Shown here in pieces: positions 9,472 through 18,338 of a DNA stretch of 50,869 bases. Each line of letters begins with the position of its first letter. The stretch's first letter is position 1. Source of the DNA: Phocaeicola_A sp045647865 (GTDB taxonomy: Bacteria > Bacteroidota > Bacteroidia > Bacteroidales > Bacteroidaceae). The notes below the pieces were generated by a model that searched no databases, was not told where the DNA came from, and saw only the letters and a list, made by a program, of their open reading frames with translations. A program made the position numbers and the translations under genes. The stretch is from the NCBI GenBank assembly GCA_045647865.1, contig JAZRMW010000056.1:1-50869 (forward strand). The letters are read 5' to 3'.

Positions 9472-10452
9472 TTAAATGGAAAGCTCATTCAAAACATTCA
9501 CCAGTTCTTTCTTGATTGGCTTGTCGTTTTTGATTGCTTTGGTGAAAGGTACATATACGATTTCATCATGTTCGATACCTATCATCACATTGCGTTGTCC
9601 TTCCATCAGCGCGTCGATACTGGCTGTTCCCATACGACTGGCAATGATACGGTCGTGTGCGGTAGGGCGTCCGCCACGTTGCAAGTGTCCTAAAATAGAT
9701 ACACGTACATCGTATTGGGGGTATTCGTTCTTTACTCGTTCTGCCAATGCCATGGCGCCACCTGTAATTTCACTTTCGGCAACCAATACGATGCTGCTAC
9801 TTTTAGATTTACGGAAACCATTCTTGATGAATTCTGCCAATTGGTCAACTTCGGTACTGAACTCGGGAATGATGGCTGCTTCTGCTCCAGCCGCTATAGC
9901 TCCATTCAGAGCAAGGAAGCCGGCATCGCGTCCCATTACCTCGACAAAGAACAAACGTTCATGAGAAGTTGCGGTGTCACGTATCTTGTCTACAGCATCC
10001 AATATGGTGTTGAGGGCAGTGTCATAACCGATGGTTGTGTCGGTTCCGTATAGGTCATTGTCAATTGTGCCGGGAAGTCCGATACATGGGATGTCGTATT
10101 CTTGTGCAAAAATACGGGCTCCAGTCAATGAACCGTCTCCACCAATGACTACGAGAGCATCAATTCCTTCTTTTTTCATGTTCTCATAAGCCAAAGCACG
10201 TCCTTCAGGTGTCGTAAATTCCTTGCAACGTGCAGTCTTTAGGATTGTGCCACCTTGGTGGATGATATTGCTTACGTTTTGGGTTTTGAACTCTTGGATT
10301 TCACCGGTTACCAATCCTTTGTAACCGCGATAAATACCTTTAACTTTCAATCCGTTGTAGATAGCCGCACGGGTGATGGCACGGATTGCGGCATTCATGC
10401 CAGGGGCATCTCCTCCAGAGGTCAGGATGCCGATACATTCGATTTTTGCCAT
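9472..10452 (-). CDS. pfkA: ATP-dependent 6-phosphofructokinase
   Basis: Phosphorylates fructose 6-phosphate to the 1,6-bisphosphate, the committed step of glycolysis, in the cytoplasm. The start is set at the Met of MAKIECIGILTSGGD because the family begins there; the frame stays open upstream for 27 more codons with no family similarity. GGDAPGMN (13-20) and GGDGS (104-108) bind the nucleotide, and PGTIDND (127-133) holds the catalytic Asp131. MGRDAGF and GHLQRGG are sugar-phosphate motifs. GGDGS plus PGTIDND indicates ATP use; pyrophosphate enzymes usually have PKTIDND. At 326 aa it is close to the length of E. coli PfkA. It ends in a strong terminator, so it is a separate unit from the sigma gene. 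Confidence 0.96.
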   Translation of the reverse strand: MAKIECIGILTSGGDAPGMNAAIRAITRAAIYNGLKVKGIYRGYKGLVTGEIQEFKTQNVSNIIHQGGTILKTARCKEFTTPEGRALAYENMKKEGIDALVVIGGDGSLTGARIFAQEYDIPCIGLPGTIDNDLYGTDTTIGYDTALNTILDAVDKIRDTATSHERLFFVEVMGRDAGFLALNGAIAAGAEAAIIPEFSTEVDQLAEFIKNGFRKSKSSSIVLVAESEITGGAMALAERVKNEYPQYDVRVSILGHLQRGGRPTAHDRIIASRMGTASIDALMEGQRNVMIGIEHDEIVYVPFTKAIKNDKPIKKELVNVLNELSI

Positions 10453-10541
10453 ATTTATTGATTGTTTTAAGTTCTGAAAATTTTCATTCATGGAGATGAG
10501 GAATATAGGAAAACGAAACTTTTTTGTCTCCAATAAATGTT

Positions 10542-11417
10542 TTATTTATCTCTTTCCAATTCTCGTTGGATGGCACTCTTGCACTCTTCCATCAACCATT
10601 TGGGGGTAGAAGTGGCTCCACAAATGCCGATGGAGCGTACCTCTTGAAGTAGATTGAAATCTATTTCGCTGGCATCATCTATCAAGTGGGAATTGGCATT
10701 TACCTGACAACATTCGTTGAATAGGATTTTTCCGTTGGAACTCTTCTTGCCGCTCACGAAAAAGATGAGGTCGTGTGAAATGGCGAAAGAGCGGATGTTG
10801 GGCATGCGGTTGGCTACCTGCCGACAGATGGTGTCGTAGTACTCGAATGAAGCGTCCGGGGAAATATGCTTCTTGATGTAATCCACTATTTGCCAGAATT
10901 CGTCCAGTGATTTGGTCGTTTGTGAATAGAGTCGGATGTCCTTGCTGAAATCTAATTGCTCGGCTTCTTTCAGACTTTCTATGACAATGGCTTGGCCGGA
11001 TGTCTGTCCGACAAGACCCAATACCTCAGCATGGCCTGATTTTCCGTAGATGACAATTTGTTTGCCAACCTTGTCATGGCGGGCATATTCCTGTTTGATA
11101 CGTTGTTGGAGACGTAACACTACGGGGCAGGTGGCATCAATGATTTCAATCTCGTTCTTATGGGCAATTTCATACGTTTCGGGTGGTTCGCCATGAGCAC
11201 GTAGTAAGACTTTTACACCATGCAATTGTTTGAACTCCTCGTGATTGATGGTGATGAGTCCCAAAGCTTTCAGTCGTTCGCACTCCTTGCCGTTGTGCAC
11301 AATGTCACCCAGACAATAGAGTGGAGTCCCTTTGCGCAACTCTTCCTCGGCTTTTTGGATTGCCGTAGTTACTCCGAAGCAGAATCCCGAACCGTTGTCT
11401 ATTTCAATTTCAATCAT
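10542..11417 (-). CDS. ispH: 4-hydroxy-3-methylbut-2-enyl diphosphate reductase
   Basis: Last enzyme of the non-mevalonate isoprenoid pathway, a 4Fe-4S protein giving IPP and DMAPP. The three cluster cysteines are at 13 (GFCFGV), 97 (DATCPVV) and 198 (DTICRQ), almost exactly the spacing of E. coli IspH (12, 96, 197). The start chosen is MIEIEIDNG: its ATG overlaps the cmk stop as ATGA, implying translational coupling. A longer frame starting 12 codons earlier has no family support. The pairing cmk-ispH is common in Bacteroidales. Its products feed the polyprenyl synthase found at 14.3 kb. Length is 291 aa, typical. Confidence 0.96.
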   Translation of the reverse strand: MIEIEIDNGSGFCFGVTTAIQKAEEELRKGTPLYCLGDIVHNGKECERLKALGLITINHEEFKQLHGVKVLLRAHGEPPETYEIAHKNEIEIIDATCPVVLRLQQRIKQEYARHDKVGKQIVIYGKSGHAEVLGLVGQTSGQAIVIESLKEAEQLDFSKDIRLYSQTTKSLDEFWQIVDYIKKHISPDASFEYYDTICRQVANRMPNIRSFAISHDLIFFVSGKKSSNGKILFNECCQVNANSHLIDDASEIDFNLLQEVRSIGICGATSTPKWLMEECKSAIQRELERDK

Positions 11418-12103
11418 GCATTGGTCGCTTTTTGGAATTGTTCGATGAGCCATGTCTTCTGTTCTTCGAGTGTCAAGTGGCTGTTGTCAAGTAGAATAGC
11501 ATCGTTGGCACGGCGTAGAGGGCTGACAGTGCGTGTCTGGTCGATATGGTCACGTTCTTTGACGTTGGCCAAGATCTCTTCAAAGTTGGCATTCTCGCCT
11601 TTTTCTTGCAACTCCTTGTATCGTCGTTCGGCTCGTATCTCGGGCGAAGCGGTTACGAATATCTTCAATTCTGCATGGGGAAATACAGTGGTGCCGATGT
11701 CGCGTCCGTCCATGACGATTCCTTTGGCATTTCCCATCTCCTGTTGTTGGGTTACGAGGAATTCGCGTACAAAATCAATGGCGGCAATGATGCTGACACG
11801 TGACGATACTTCCATAGTACGGATGCGGTCTTCTACGTCTTTTCCGTTGAGTTGGGTGCGCGGACGTCCTGTGGTTTCATCAAGTCGGAAACTGATACTT
11901 ATCTCCTTGATTTGTTCCTTCAGACGTGTGTCATCAATCTCTTTTCCTTGGAAGAGACCGTTTTCGATACAATAGAGCGTGACAGCTCTGTACATGGCCC
12001 CACTATCGATGTAGATATACCCGATTTCTTTGGCCAAATCTTTAGCCATTGTACTTTTCCCACAAGATGAAAAACCATCGATGGCTATAGTAATCTTTTT
12101 CAT
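11414..12103 (-). CDS. cmk: Cytidylate kinase
   Basis: Phosphorylates CMP and dCMP in pyrimidine nucleotide recycling. The P-loop GFSSCGKST is at 10-18, followed by DSGAMYRAVTLY for nucleoside binding. DGRDIGTTVFP is the characteristic (d)CMP kinase motif, and the lid segment RRYKEL lies near residue 155. At 229 aa it is the usual length. The stop codon overlaps the ispH start by four bases. The 5' leader carries AATAAGGTATATG, with an AAGG close to the start that could serve as a weak Shine-Dalgarno sequence. Confidence 0.96.
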   Translation of the reverse strand: MKKITIAIDGFSSCGKSTMAKDLAKEIGYIYIDSGAMYRAVTLYCIENGLFQGKEIDDTRLKEQIKEISISFRLDETTGRPRTQLNGKDVEDRIRTMEVSSRVSIIAAIDFVREFLVTQQQEMGNAKGIVMDGRDIGTTVFPHAELKIFVTASPEIRAERRYKELQEKGENANFEEILANVKERDHIDQTRTVSPLRRANDAILLDNSHLTLEEQKTWLIEQFQKATNA

Positions 12104-12144
12104 ATACCTTATTATATATATTAGCGTTTAATTTTAGTTCCAAT

Positions 12145-13119
12145 TCAAAGTCCTATACTTACATTGAGTATCAGTGATGAGGCTGCAGTGTGGTAGTTGG
12201 CATAAGCAATCCCCATCTTGATGCGCTTGAGGGTAAGTCCTGCTCCGATAGTTGCTCCAACCCATTTGCTGCCTCCATTGACTTTCAGTTCATTCGTGCG
12301 CTTACAATTGTATCCTGCAGCGATGTAGAAACGGTCGCTGGGGGCAATCTCCACTCCTAAGACAACGTGATTTATCAGGAGCTCACCGAAGTCTATATCC
12401 TTTCCTTTAGGATTGTAGTATGCTGATTCCCAGTGTAAGAGGTCATCCAGTGTAGCTGAAATCCGTATAGGAGCATGAGCCAGACGTTTGGAGATACCTA
12501 CCTGTAAATTTGTCGGGAGTTTCTCGTGATGTTCGTCAAATGTCTTGATTTGTCCGCCCAGATTCTTGAAGGTCAATGATGCAGAGAAATCATTCTCTTC
12601 GTGAAAATAGTTGATTCCCAAGTCTATGCCGATGGCGTATGAGATATATTCTGCATAATTTCCGTGGATAAGTTTTGCAGTAACTCCTCCGCTCCACCGA
12701 TCGCTCAAGAGGTAATTATACATTCCCATGAAAACCATGTCCTTGGCCGAAATATCACCTAAAACATTGTTTTCGGTATCGGTCTCCTTGATTGTCCCGT
12801 AATCCATGTATTGCACGGCTGCCGCCCAAGCCGAGCGTTCTCCAAATTGACGCGAAAAGGCTGCACTAGCCACTTTGCTCCCTTCTATATAGGAAGTGTA
12901 GCCCAAATGGAGCGATTTGTCGGAGACGTTACTTAAGAGGGCAGGGTTGTGGAAGGAAAGTGTCAAGTCGTCGTGGATGGTCGTAATGTTTTCGCCTCCC
13001 AATGCGGCAGCATGAGCCGAATGGGGAAGACGGAGAAAAGTGAATGCCGTCGTTCCGTCTTGCGCGTGTGCGGTGGCTACGAGCATAGCCAGCAGGGTAA
13101 AAATCCAGTATCTTTTCAT
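12145..13119 (-). CDS. porQ: PorQ-like outer-membrane beta-barrel protein
   Basis: Predicted outer-membrane barrel of the PorV/PorQ (FadL-like) group. The start is placed at MKRYWIFTLL, giving a signal peptide that ends THAQ at about residue 20. The mature N-terminus has FLRLPHSAHAAALGGEN, the PorQ/PorV signature, then alternating amphipathic strands to a C-terminal aromatic/hydrophobic strand (SLILNVSIGL). In Porphyromonas gingivalis PorQ is tied to the type IX secretion system and its gene adjoins cmk, as here (from my knowledge of that genome, not checked). No other type IX secretion core gene is in this window, so whether it serves secretion or another role cannot be told. Confidence 0.82.
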   Translation of the reverse strand: MKRYWIFTLLAMLVATAHAQDGTTAFTFLRLPHSAHAAALGGENITTIHDDLTLSFHNPALLSNVSDKSLHLGYTSYIEGSKVASAAFSRQFGERSAWAAAVQYMDYGTIKETDTENNVLGDISAKDMVFMGMYNYLLSDRWSGGVTAKLIHGNYAEYISYAIGIDLGINYFHEENDFSASLTFKNLGGQIKTFDEHHEKLPTNLQVGISKRLAHAPIRISATLDDLLHWESAYYNPKGKDIDFGELLINHVVLGVEIAPSDRFYIAAGYNCKRTNELKVNGGSKWVGATIGAGLTLKRIKMGIAYANYHTAASSLILNVSIGL

Positions 13120-13497
13120 AATTTGCGAAGCAAAGATAATCAAACCTTATTATAATATGTAAACTCTTTCTGCTTTTTTTTATTGTGTACCTCTTTTTTT
13201 CTTTTTGGGAAGAGATGAAAAAGATTTTTGTGTGTGATATCTCCGCCATGCTGTATTTATTACTTGAGATATTTTTTTCTTTTACCTGGGAAATCTTTTT
13301 TTCAGGTAGAGGAGAAAAAAACCTTTTTAATCCCTTTTTAACGGCATGAAAAAATTAAAAAACTTAAAAAAAAGCGTAGTTTAAAAAAAAACTGAAGTAA
13401 GTGTGTTCATAAATGAAAAATATGTGGTACATTTGCCCAAACATTGAAAAACTCTATAATTGTATATTCAAAAAATAAAAAATAAATAAAGAAACGT
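13120..13497 (+). promoter_or_regulatory. Divergent regulatory region between porQ and tonB-like gene
   Basis: About 378 very A/T-rich bases without a gene. TACATTTG at 13428-13435 fits the Bacteroides -7 element for the plus-strand tonB-like gene, about 60 bases before its start; no good -33 element is seen. Long A and T tracts (13260-13400) may bend the DNA. No repeat or RNA motif was recognised. Confidence 0.5.
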
Positions 13498-14184
13498 ATG
13501 GAAGTTAAAAAAGCTCCTATTGCCGATTTGGAAGGCAAAAAGACCACTTGGTTATTGGTGGGATTCATTTTTATCTTGTCTATCATGTTTGTCGCTTTTG
13601 AGTGGACGCGTCGTGATGTGATTGAGACTGGTGAGATTATTGAAGTTGCCATGATCAACTTCGAAGAGGAAATCATTCCTATCACTATGCAGGAGAAGCC
13701 TGTGGCTCCCGTGCCTGTAGAGGCCAAGCAGATTTCTGAAACCATTGAAATCGTGGAAGATGATGCAGAAATTGAAGAAACCATCATTGCTTCTGATGAA
13801 GATATGGGTGAAGTGGTAGAAATTACAAACATCGAGAATGTTGTTGTTGAAGACATTGAGAAGGAGGATGAAATCTTCCAGGTTGTAGAGGCTATGCCCG
13901 AGTTTCCCGGTGGTACTGCTGAGTTGATGAAGTGGCTTCAGAAGAATATTAAATATCCCTCAATTGCTGCAGAAAACGGAGTGCAGGGACGTGTAATCGT
14001 ACAGTTCGTTGTAAACAAGGACGGTTCTATCGTAGATCCCGTTGTTCTTCGTAGTGTTGACCCCTACTTGGACAAGGAAGCTATCCGTGTAGTAAAGTCC
14101 ATGCCTAAGTGGAAACCCGGTGAACAGCGTGGTAAACCCGTTCGCGTGAAGTTTACTCTGCCTGTAATGTTCCGCTTGACTTAA
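13498..14184 (+). CDS. Energy transducer TonB family protein
   Basis: Transmits proton-motive energy from an ExbB-ExbD motor to outer-membrane transporters. A short cytoplasmic head is followed by one membrane segment (about residues 18-36) and then an acidic linker rich in Glu, Ile and Val rather than the usual Pro-Lys repeats. The C-terminal TonB domain is at about 137-228 and starts MPEFPGGTAELMKWL, a form typical of Bacteroidetes; it ends KPVRVKFTLPVMF. The protein is 228 aa. The exbB/exbD operon lies 2.2 kb downstream on the same strand, so the two probably work together although separated by other genes and terminators. Confidence 0.93.
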   Translation: MEVKKAPIADLEGKKTTWLLVGFIFILSIMFVAFEWTRRDVIETGEIIEVAMINFEEEIIPITMQEKPVAPVPVEAKQISETIEIVEDDAEIEETIIASDEDMGEVVEITNIENVVVEDIEKEDEIFQVVEAMPEFPGGTAELMKWLQKNIKYPSIAAENGVQGRVIVQFVVNKDGSIVDPVVLRSVDPYLDKEAIRVVKSMPKWKPGEQRGKPVRVKFTLPVMFRLT

Positions 14185-14215
14185 TAGGGTAAAAGTTTAT
14201 TGGTGATATTATGGT

Positions 14216-14253
14216 AAAGAGGTTGCCTGAGTTGTTCAAGCAGCCTCTTTTTA
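14216..14253 (+). terminator. Terminator after the tonB-like gene
   Basis: AAAGAGGTTGC pairs with GCAGCCTCTTT around a 13-base loop, with one mismatch, and ends in a T run. It lies 32 bases after the stop and 20 bases before the next start. Confidence 0.82.
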
Positions 14254-14272
14254 GAATAAAGGAAATATAGTC

Positions 14273-15250
14273 ATGATATACAGCGCACCGCAACTGTTGG
14301 AGAAAATACAGAAGTATATTGCTGGGTTGGAGTATTCACGCCCACCGGTCGGTCTGTATGCCCCGGTAGAATATACACTTGCATTGGGGGGTAAACGCGT
14401 TCGCCCGCTACTGATGCTGATGGCTTATAATATATATAAGGAGGAGGTAGAAGCAGTTTTGCCAACGGCTGCCGGCATTGAAACTTATCATAACTATACT
14501 CTTTTGCACGATGATTTGATGGACAAGGCCGACTTACGTCGTGGAAATCTGACCGTGCACAAGAAATGGGACGAGAATACGGCTATTCTCTCGGGAGATA
14601 CCATGCTGGTGCTCGCTTACAAGATGATGACTGGATGCGAAGAGCGTCATTTGAAAGCTGTTATGGACATCTTCAACGAGACGGCTTTGGAAATAGGCGA
14701 GGGACAACAGTATGACATGGAGTTTGAAACTCGTATGGATGTGTCGGAAACTGAATATCTCGAGATGATTCGCTTGAAGACATCCGTGCTTTTGGCTGCT
14801 AGTTTGAAGATTGGTGCTGTGCAAGCCGGTGCTTCAGTTGAAGATGCCTCTAATCTGTATGATTTCGGTCTCCAACTCGGATTGGCATTCCAATTACAGG
14901 ATGATTACCTCGATGTTTATGGTGACCCTGCTGTATTCGGAAAGAAAATCGGAGGCGACATCTTGTGTAACAAGAAAACATACATGCTCATCAATGCTCT
15001 GCAACGTGCCAATGACGTACAACGTGCTGAATTGACCCGTTGGATAGAGGCAGAGAATTACAATCCGCAAGAAAAGATACAAGCAGTGACCGCGCTCTAT
15101 GATGCAATTGGTATCAAGGAACTTTGTCACGAAAAGATAGATACGTATTTTCAAGCTGCAGCCCGTTGCTTGGATAATGTGAAGGTGGATGCAGTCCGTA
15201 AGGAGATTCTCCATAACTTCGCAGCATCACTGATGGGGCGAAAAGCGTAA
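14273..15250 (+). CDS. Polyprenyl (isoprenyl) diphosphate synthase
   Basis: Condenses IPP with allylic diphosphates to build isoprenoid chains. GGKRVRP is at 39-45, the first Asp-rich motif DDLMD at 80-84 and the second DDYLD at 210-214. Tyr75 sits five residues before the first motif; a bulky residue there shortens the product in characterised enzymes, so a farnesyl- or geranylgeranyl-type product is likely (inference). It is 325 aa. It follows the tonB-like terminator and precedes tatD by 12 bases, so it forms a unit with tatD. The product length cannot be proved from sequence alone. Confidence 0.92.
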   Translation: MIYSAPQLLEKIQKYIAGLEYSRPPVGLYAPVEYTLALGGKRVRPLLMLMAYNIYKEEVEAVLPTAAGIETYHNYTLLHDDLMDKADLRRGNLTVHKKWDENTAILSGDTMLVLAYKMMTGCEERHLKAVMDIFNETALEIGEGQQYDMEFETRMDVSETEYLEMIRLKTSVLLAASLKIGAVQAGASVEDASNLYDFGLQLGLAFQLQDDYLDVYGDPAVFGKKIGGDILCNKKTYMLINALQRANDVQRAELTRWIEAENYNPQEKIQAVTALYDAIGIKELCHEKIDTYFQAAARCLDNVKVDAVRKEILHNFAASLMGRKA

Positions 15251-15262
15251 ACGAATAGAATT

Positions 15263-16042
15263 ATGTTAGAGATAGTAGATACGCATTCCCACCTCTTTAC
15301 AGATGAGTTCTCTGCTGATTTGCCTGAGGTTATTGCTCGGGCAAAGGAGGAGGGGGTCACTCGTATATATATGCCCAACATTGATGTGTCGTCAGTGGAA
15401 GACATGTTGCGTGTGTGTCGTACCTACGAAGGATATTGTTTCCCCATGATTGGGTTACATCCAACATCTGTATCGGGAGGTTATCGTGCCGAGTTGTCTG
15501 ATTTGAAACGCATGCTTGCTAATCCTGAACATCCTTTTGTGGCTATTGGCGAAGTTGGACTTGATTTTTATTGGGACACTCGTTTCAAGGAAGAGCAGAT
15601 TGACGCTTTTCGGCAACAGGTGGAGTGGGCATTGGAATTTGATCTTCCTTTGATTGTCCATTGTCGTTCGGCAGTCAGTGAAATGATAGAAGTTCTGACC
15701 GATTATAAACGGACATCTTTGCGGGGTATATTCCATAGTTTTGGAGGAACAGTTGACGAAGCGAAACGTCTGTTGGTGTTCAAAAACTTTATGTTGGGCA
15801 TAAACGGTGTGCTCACATTCAAGAAATCAACTTTGCCCGAAGTGCTTGCTGAAGGAGTTCCTTTGAAGCGTTTGGTGCTGGAGACGGACGCTCCCTATTT
15901 GGCCCCTATGCCACATCGGGGAAAACGCAATGAAACTTCCTATATAAAGCATACGTTGGCACGTCTCGCACATGTTTATGACAAAGAGGTTGAATACGTA
16001 GCTCGTGTAACGTCTAATAATGCTCAAAAGGTGTTTGGATGA
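15263..16042 (+). CDS. TatD family metal-dependent hydrolase (putative DNase)
   Basis: A 259-residue TIM-barrel metallohydrolase. The metal ligands are visible: HSH in VDTHSHLF (8-10), the Glu in GEVGLD, HCRSA, and the late ETDAPYLAP with Asp. The RGKRNE segment near the end is typical of TatD. E. coli TatD and YcfH are reported 3'-5' exonucleases or deoxyribonucleases acting in DNA repair and degradation. The gene follows the polyprenyl synthase by 12 bases and probably shares its message. Confidence 0.92.
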   Translation: MLEIVDTHSHLFTDEFSADLPEVIARAKEEGVTRIYMPNIDVSSVEDMLRVCRTYEGYCFPMIGLHPTSVSGGYRAELSDLKRMLANPEHPFVAIGEVGLDFYWDTRFKEEQIDAFRQQVEWALEFDLPLIVHCRSAVSEMIEVLTDYKRTSLRGIFHSFGGTVDEAKRLLVFKNFMLGINGVLTFKKSTLPEVLAEGVPLKRLVLETDAPYLAPMPHRGKRNETSYIKHTLARLAHVYDKEVEYVARVTSNNAQKVFG

Positions 16043-16224
16043 GACAAAAAACGGGTCAAAAAGGGGGTGAATGTTTTAAAATATATTAATTTCGGCCGTT
16101 TGATGAAATTTAAGTGGAAAGAAAGATGGGTAAGCCGAATAAAAAGAATACATTTGTAGCTGAAAAACTCGGAAGCATGAAAATGGACGTTAAAAATGTT
16201 CTTTTTTGAGAGGTGAAATGTTAA

Positions 16225-16312
16225 GGAGAGATGCTCGAGTGGTTGAAGAGGCACGCCTGGAAAGCGTGTATACGCCAAAAGCGTATCGGGGGTTCGAATC
16301 CCCCTCTCTCCG
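16225..16312 (+). tRNA. tRNA-Ser (anticodon GGA)
   Basis: The acceptor strand GGAGAGA pairs with TCTCTCC at 16305-16311. The anticodon loop is CTGGAAA, giving GGA for serine UCC/UCU codons. A long variable arm (TATACGCCAAAAGCGTAT) and GGTTCGAATCC T-loop complete the class II fold. The discriminator base is G, as expected for serine. CCA is not encoded. Confidence 0.97.
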
Positions 16313-16335
16313 CAAGGTTGTAAAACCGACATATA

Positions 16336-16343
16336 TAGATTTG
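16336..16343 (+). promoter_or_regulatory. Candidate -7 element of the exbB operon
   Basis: TAGATTTG fits TAnnTTTG and lies 58 bases before the exbB start, just after the tRNA gene. No convincing -33 element is seen. Confidence 0.4.
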
Positions 16344-16400
16344 AGAGAAATAAATATAATGAATTAATAATTATCTAATCTTAAAAATTTTAAAGACACA

Positions 16401-17222
16401 ATGAAAAAGTTATTTGCAATCGTTGCAGTGATGGGAATGATGACCTTTGGTCTTACCCAGTCAGTAATGGCTCAGGAAGAAGCAGCTCCTGCTTCTACTG
16501 AAGTTGTAGATTCAGCCGCTGTAGATTCAGCAGCCGTAGCTGAAGAAGTAGTAGCCGAAGAGGCTCCTGTTGAAGAAGTTGAAGCAGGTGGTTTCCACAA
16601 GGACATCAAGACCAAGTTCATCGAAGGTGATGCCAGCTTCATGTCTTTGGTTGCTATTGCGTTGGTAATCGGTTTGGCTTTCTGTATCGAGCGTATCATC
16701 TATTTGAGCCTCGCTGAAGTGAACACAAAGAAATTGATGGCTAAGATTGAGGCTGCTCTTGCTAAGGGTGATGTTGAAGGTGCCAAGACTGTTTGCCGCA
16801 ACACTCGTGGTCCTGTTGCTTCTATCTGCTATCAGGGTTTGATGCGTATCGAAGAAGGTATTGACGTTGTTGAGCGTTCAGTAGTTTCTTACGGTGGCGT
16901 TCAGTCAGCTTACCTCGAGAAGGGTTGCTCATGGATTACTTTGTTCATCGCCATGTCTCCTTCACTCGGATTCTTGGGTACTGTGATTGGTATGGTGCAG
17001 GCATTCGACGCTATCGAAGCTGCTGGTGATATCTCTCCGACCGTTGTTGCTGGTGGTATGAAGGTGGCCTTGATTACTACTATCTTCGGTATCGTAGCTG
17101 CTTTGGTTCTCCAGGTATTCTACAACTATATCCTTTCTAAGATTGAGGCTTTGACTGCAGATATGGAAGATTCGTCTATCACTTTGCTCGACCTCATCAT
17201 GAAGTACAACTTGAAGAAGTAA
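16401..17222 (+). CDS. exbB: ExbB/TolQ/MotA family proton channel protein
   Basis: Inner-membrane channel subunit of the motor that powers TonB. The first about 24 residues form a cleavable signal peptide (ends VMAQ), followed by a periplasmic Ala/Glu/Val-rich stretch (25-65) seen in many Bacteroidetes ExbB proteins but not in E. coli. Membrane segments lie at about 75-97, 168-190 and 208-235; the last two contain GFLGTVIGMVQAF and VALITTIFGIVAAL, the conserved channel helices. It is 273 aa. It opens an operon with a small membrane protein and two exbD genes, spaced 24, 28 and 8 bases. Confidence 0.94.
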   Translation: MKKLFAIVAVMGMMTFGLTQSVMAQEEAAPASTEVVDSAAVDSAAVAEEVVAEEAPVEEVEAGGFHKDIKTKFIEGDASFMSLVAIALVIGLAFCIERIIYLSLAEVNTKKLMAKIEAALAKGDVEGAKTVCRNTRGPVASICYQGLMRIEEGIDVVERSVVSYGGVQSAYLEKGCSWITLFIAMSPSLGFLGTVIGMVQAFDAIEAAGDISPTVVAGGMKVALITTIFGIVAALVLQVFYNYILSKIEALTADMEDSSITLLDLIMKYNLKK

Positions 17223-17246
17223 TAATTTAAGTAAAAGAATTTAGTG

Positions 17247-17723
17247 ATGAAAGCACATAGAGTTTCATTTTTCGTATTTATCGCATTGATTATCGCTACC
17301 GTGGTTGTCTTCGGACTTTTCTTCGGTGTGGGATATGATAATCCGCAAGGTAAATACAATGCTCCCGAGCATACAGGTACATTGATTGTGTTTATGTATA
17401 TCATGGCTGCAATCTGTATCTTGGCTACAGTGTTGGGAGCTTTGGGTAACACCATTGCATCATTAGGTGGTCCCAAGGGTGTGAATATTACCGGTGTACC
17501 TGATAGAGCTATCTCAATCGTATCAGTAGTAATCCTCGTTGGCATTTTGGTTGGTTCATGGGTTATGGCCTCTGCTGAACCATTGAGATTGCCTAATGGT
17601 TCTTTCTTCTCTGATGCTACATTGTTGAAAGTTTCAGATTTATTCTGCTATTCACTTTATGCATTGTTGGCAGTAGCCACTTTGGCATTGATTGTGAATC
17701 TGTCTGGTATCTTCAAAAAGTAA
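17247..17723 (+). CDS. Four-TM membrane protein of the exb operon
   Basis: A 158-residue protein of unknown function encoded between exbB and exbD. The start used is the ATG at 17247; the GTG just before it is also in frame. Four hydrophobic segments are visible: about residues 6-28, 45-70, 90-112 and 128-150, and little else. Its fixed place in the operon suggests a role in assembling or stabilising the ExbB-ExbD complex, which is inference from position only. I do not recognise a named domain. Confidence 0.75.
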   Translation: MKAHRVSFFVFIALIIATVVVFGLFFGVGYDNPQGKYNAPEHTGTLIVFMYIMAAICILATVLGALGNTIASLGGPKGVNITGVPDRAISIVSVVILVGILVGSWVMASAEPLRLPNGSFFSDATLLKVSDLFCYSLYALLAVATLALIVNLSGIFKK

Positions 17724-17751
17724 TTTAAGAACCTATTAAAAGTAAAGAATA

Positions 17752-18330
17752 ATGGGAAAAAGATCAGTTCCGGAACTGAACTCAAGTTCAACCGCTGATA
17801 TCTCCTTCATCCTGCTTATCTTCTTCCTTACCACTACATCAATGGATACGGACAGAGGTTTGGCACGTCGTTTGCCACCTCCTCCCGAAGACAATGTGGA
17901 ACAGGACGATACAAAGGTGAAAGAGCGCAACGTACTTCAGGTTCGTATCAACGCCATGGATGAATTGATGATTGGTGGTGATTACGCAGAAGTCAGCGAG
18001 ATCAGAGCGAGAGCTAAAGAGTTCATCGAGAATCCGGAGAACTTGCCTAACTTGCCCGACAAATCGCCTCGTGACATCGACCTCTTCGGTACGGTGTATA
18101 TCACAGACAAACATGTGATTTCATTGCAGAGCGACCGTGGTACAAGTTATTCAAAGTATTTTGAAGTTCAGAATGAATTGGTGGCTGCATATAATGAATT
18201 GCGTGATGAGTTGTCACGTCGTAAATTCGGAAAAGCTTATATTGATCTGAATGAAGAGCAACAACTTGCAGTTCGTTCATATTATCCGATGAAAATTTCG
18301 GAAGCAGAACCTAAAAACTACGCAAAATAA
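17752..18330 (+). CDS. exbD: ExbD/TolR family biopolymer transport protein (first copy)
   Basis: Single-span motor subunit. The membrane helix begins STADISFILLIFFLTTTSM (about 12-30) and contains the Asp that carries the proton path in ExbD. The rest (about 35-192) is periplasmic, longer than the 140 aa of E. coli ExbD, with a C-terminal extension that includes the Lys/Arg-rich ELSRRKFGKAY segment. It is followed after 8 bases by a second exbD, so the motor may contain two different ExbD chains. Confidence 0.92.
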   Translation: MGKRSVPELNSSSTADISFILLIFFLTTTSMDTDRGLARRLPPPPEDNVEQDDTKVKERNVLQVRINAMDELMIGGDYAEVSEIRARAKEFIENPENLPNLPDKSPRDIDLFGTVYITDKHVISLQSDRGTSYSKYFEVQNELVAAYNELRDELSRRKFGKAYIDLNEEQQLAVRSYYPMKISEAEPKNYAK

Positions 18331-18338
18331 TAATAGTT

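Noticed and set aside
13407..13856. Minus-strand frame of 149 codons, Ser/Ile-rich
   Set aside because: It lies opposite the tonB-like gene and its low-complexity sequence mirrors the acidic linker codons.
16024..16332. Minus-strand frame of 102 codons with a GERGIRTPDTLLAYTR-type sequence
   Set aside because: This is the antisense translation of tRNA-Ser(GGA), a well-known false protein in databases.
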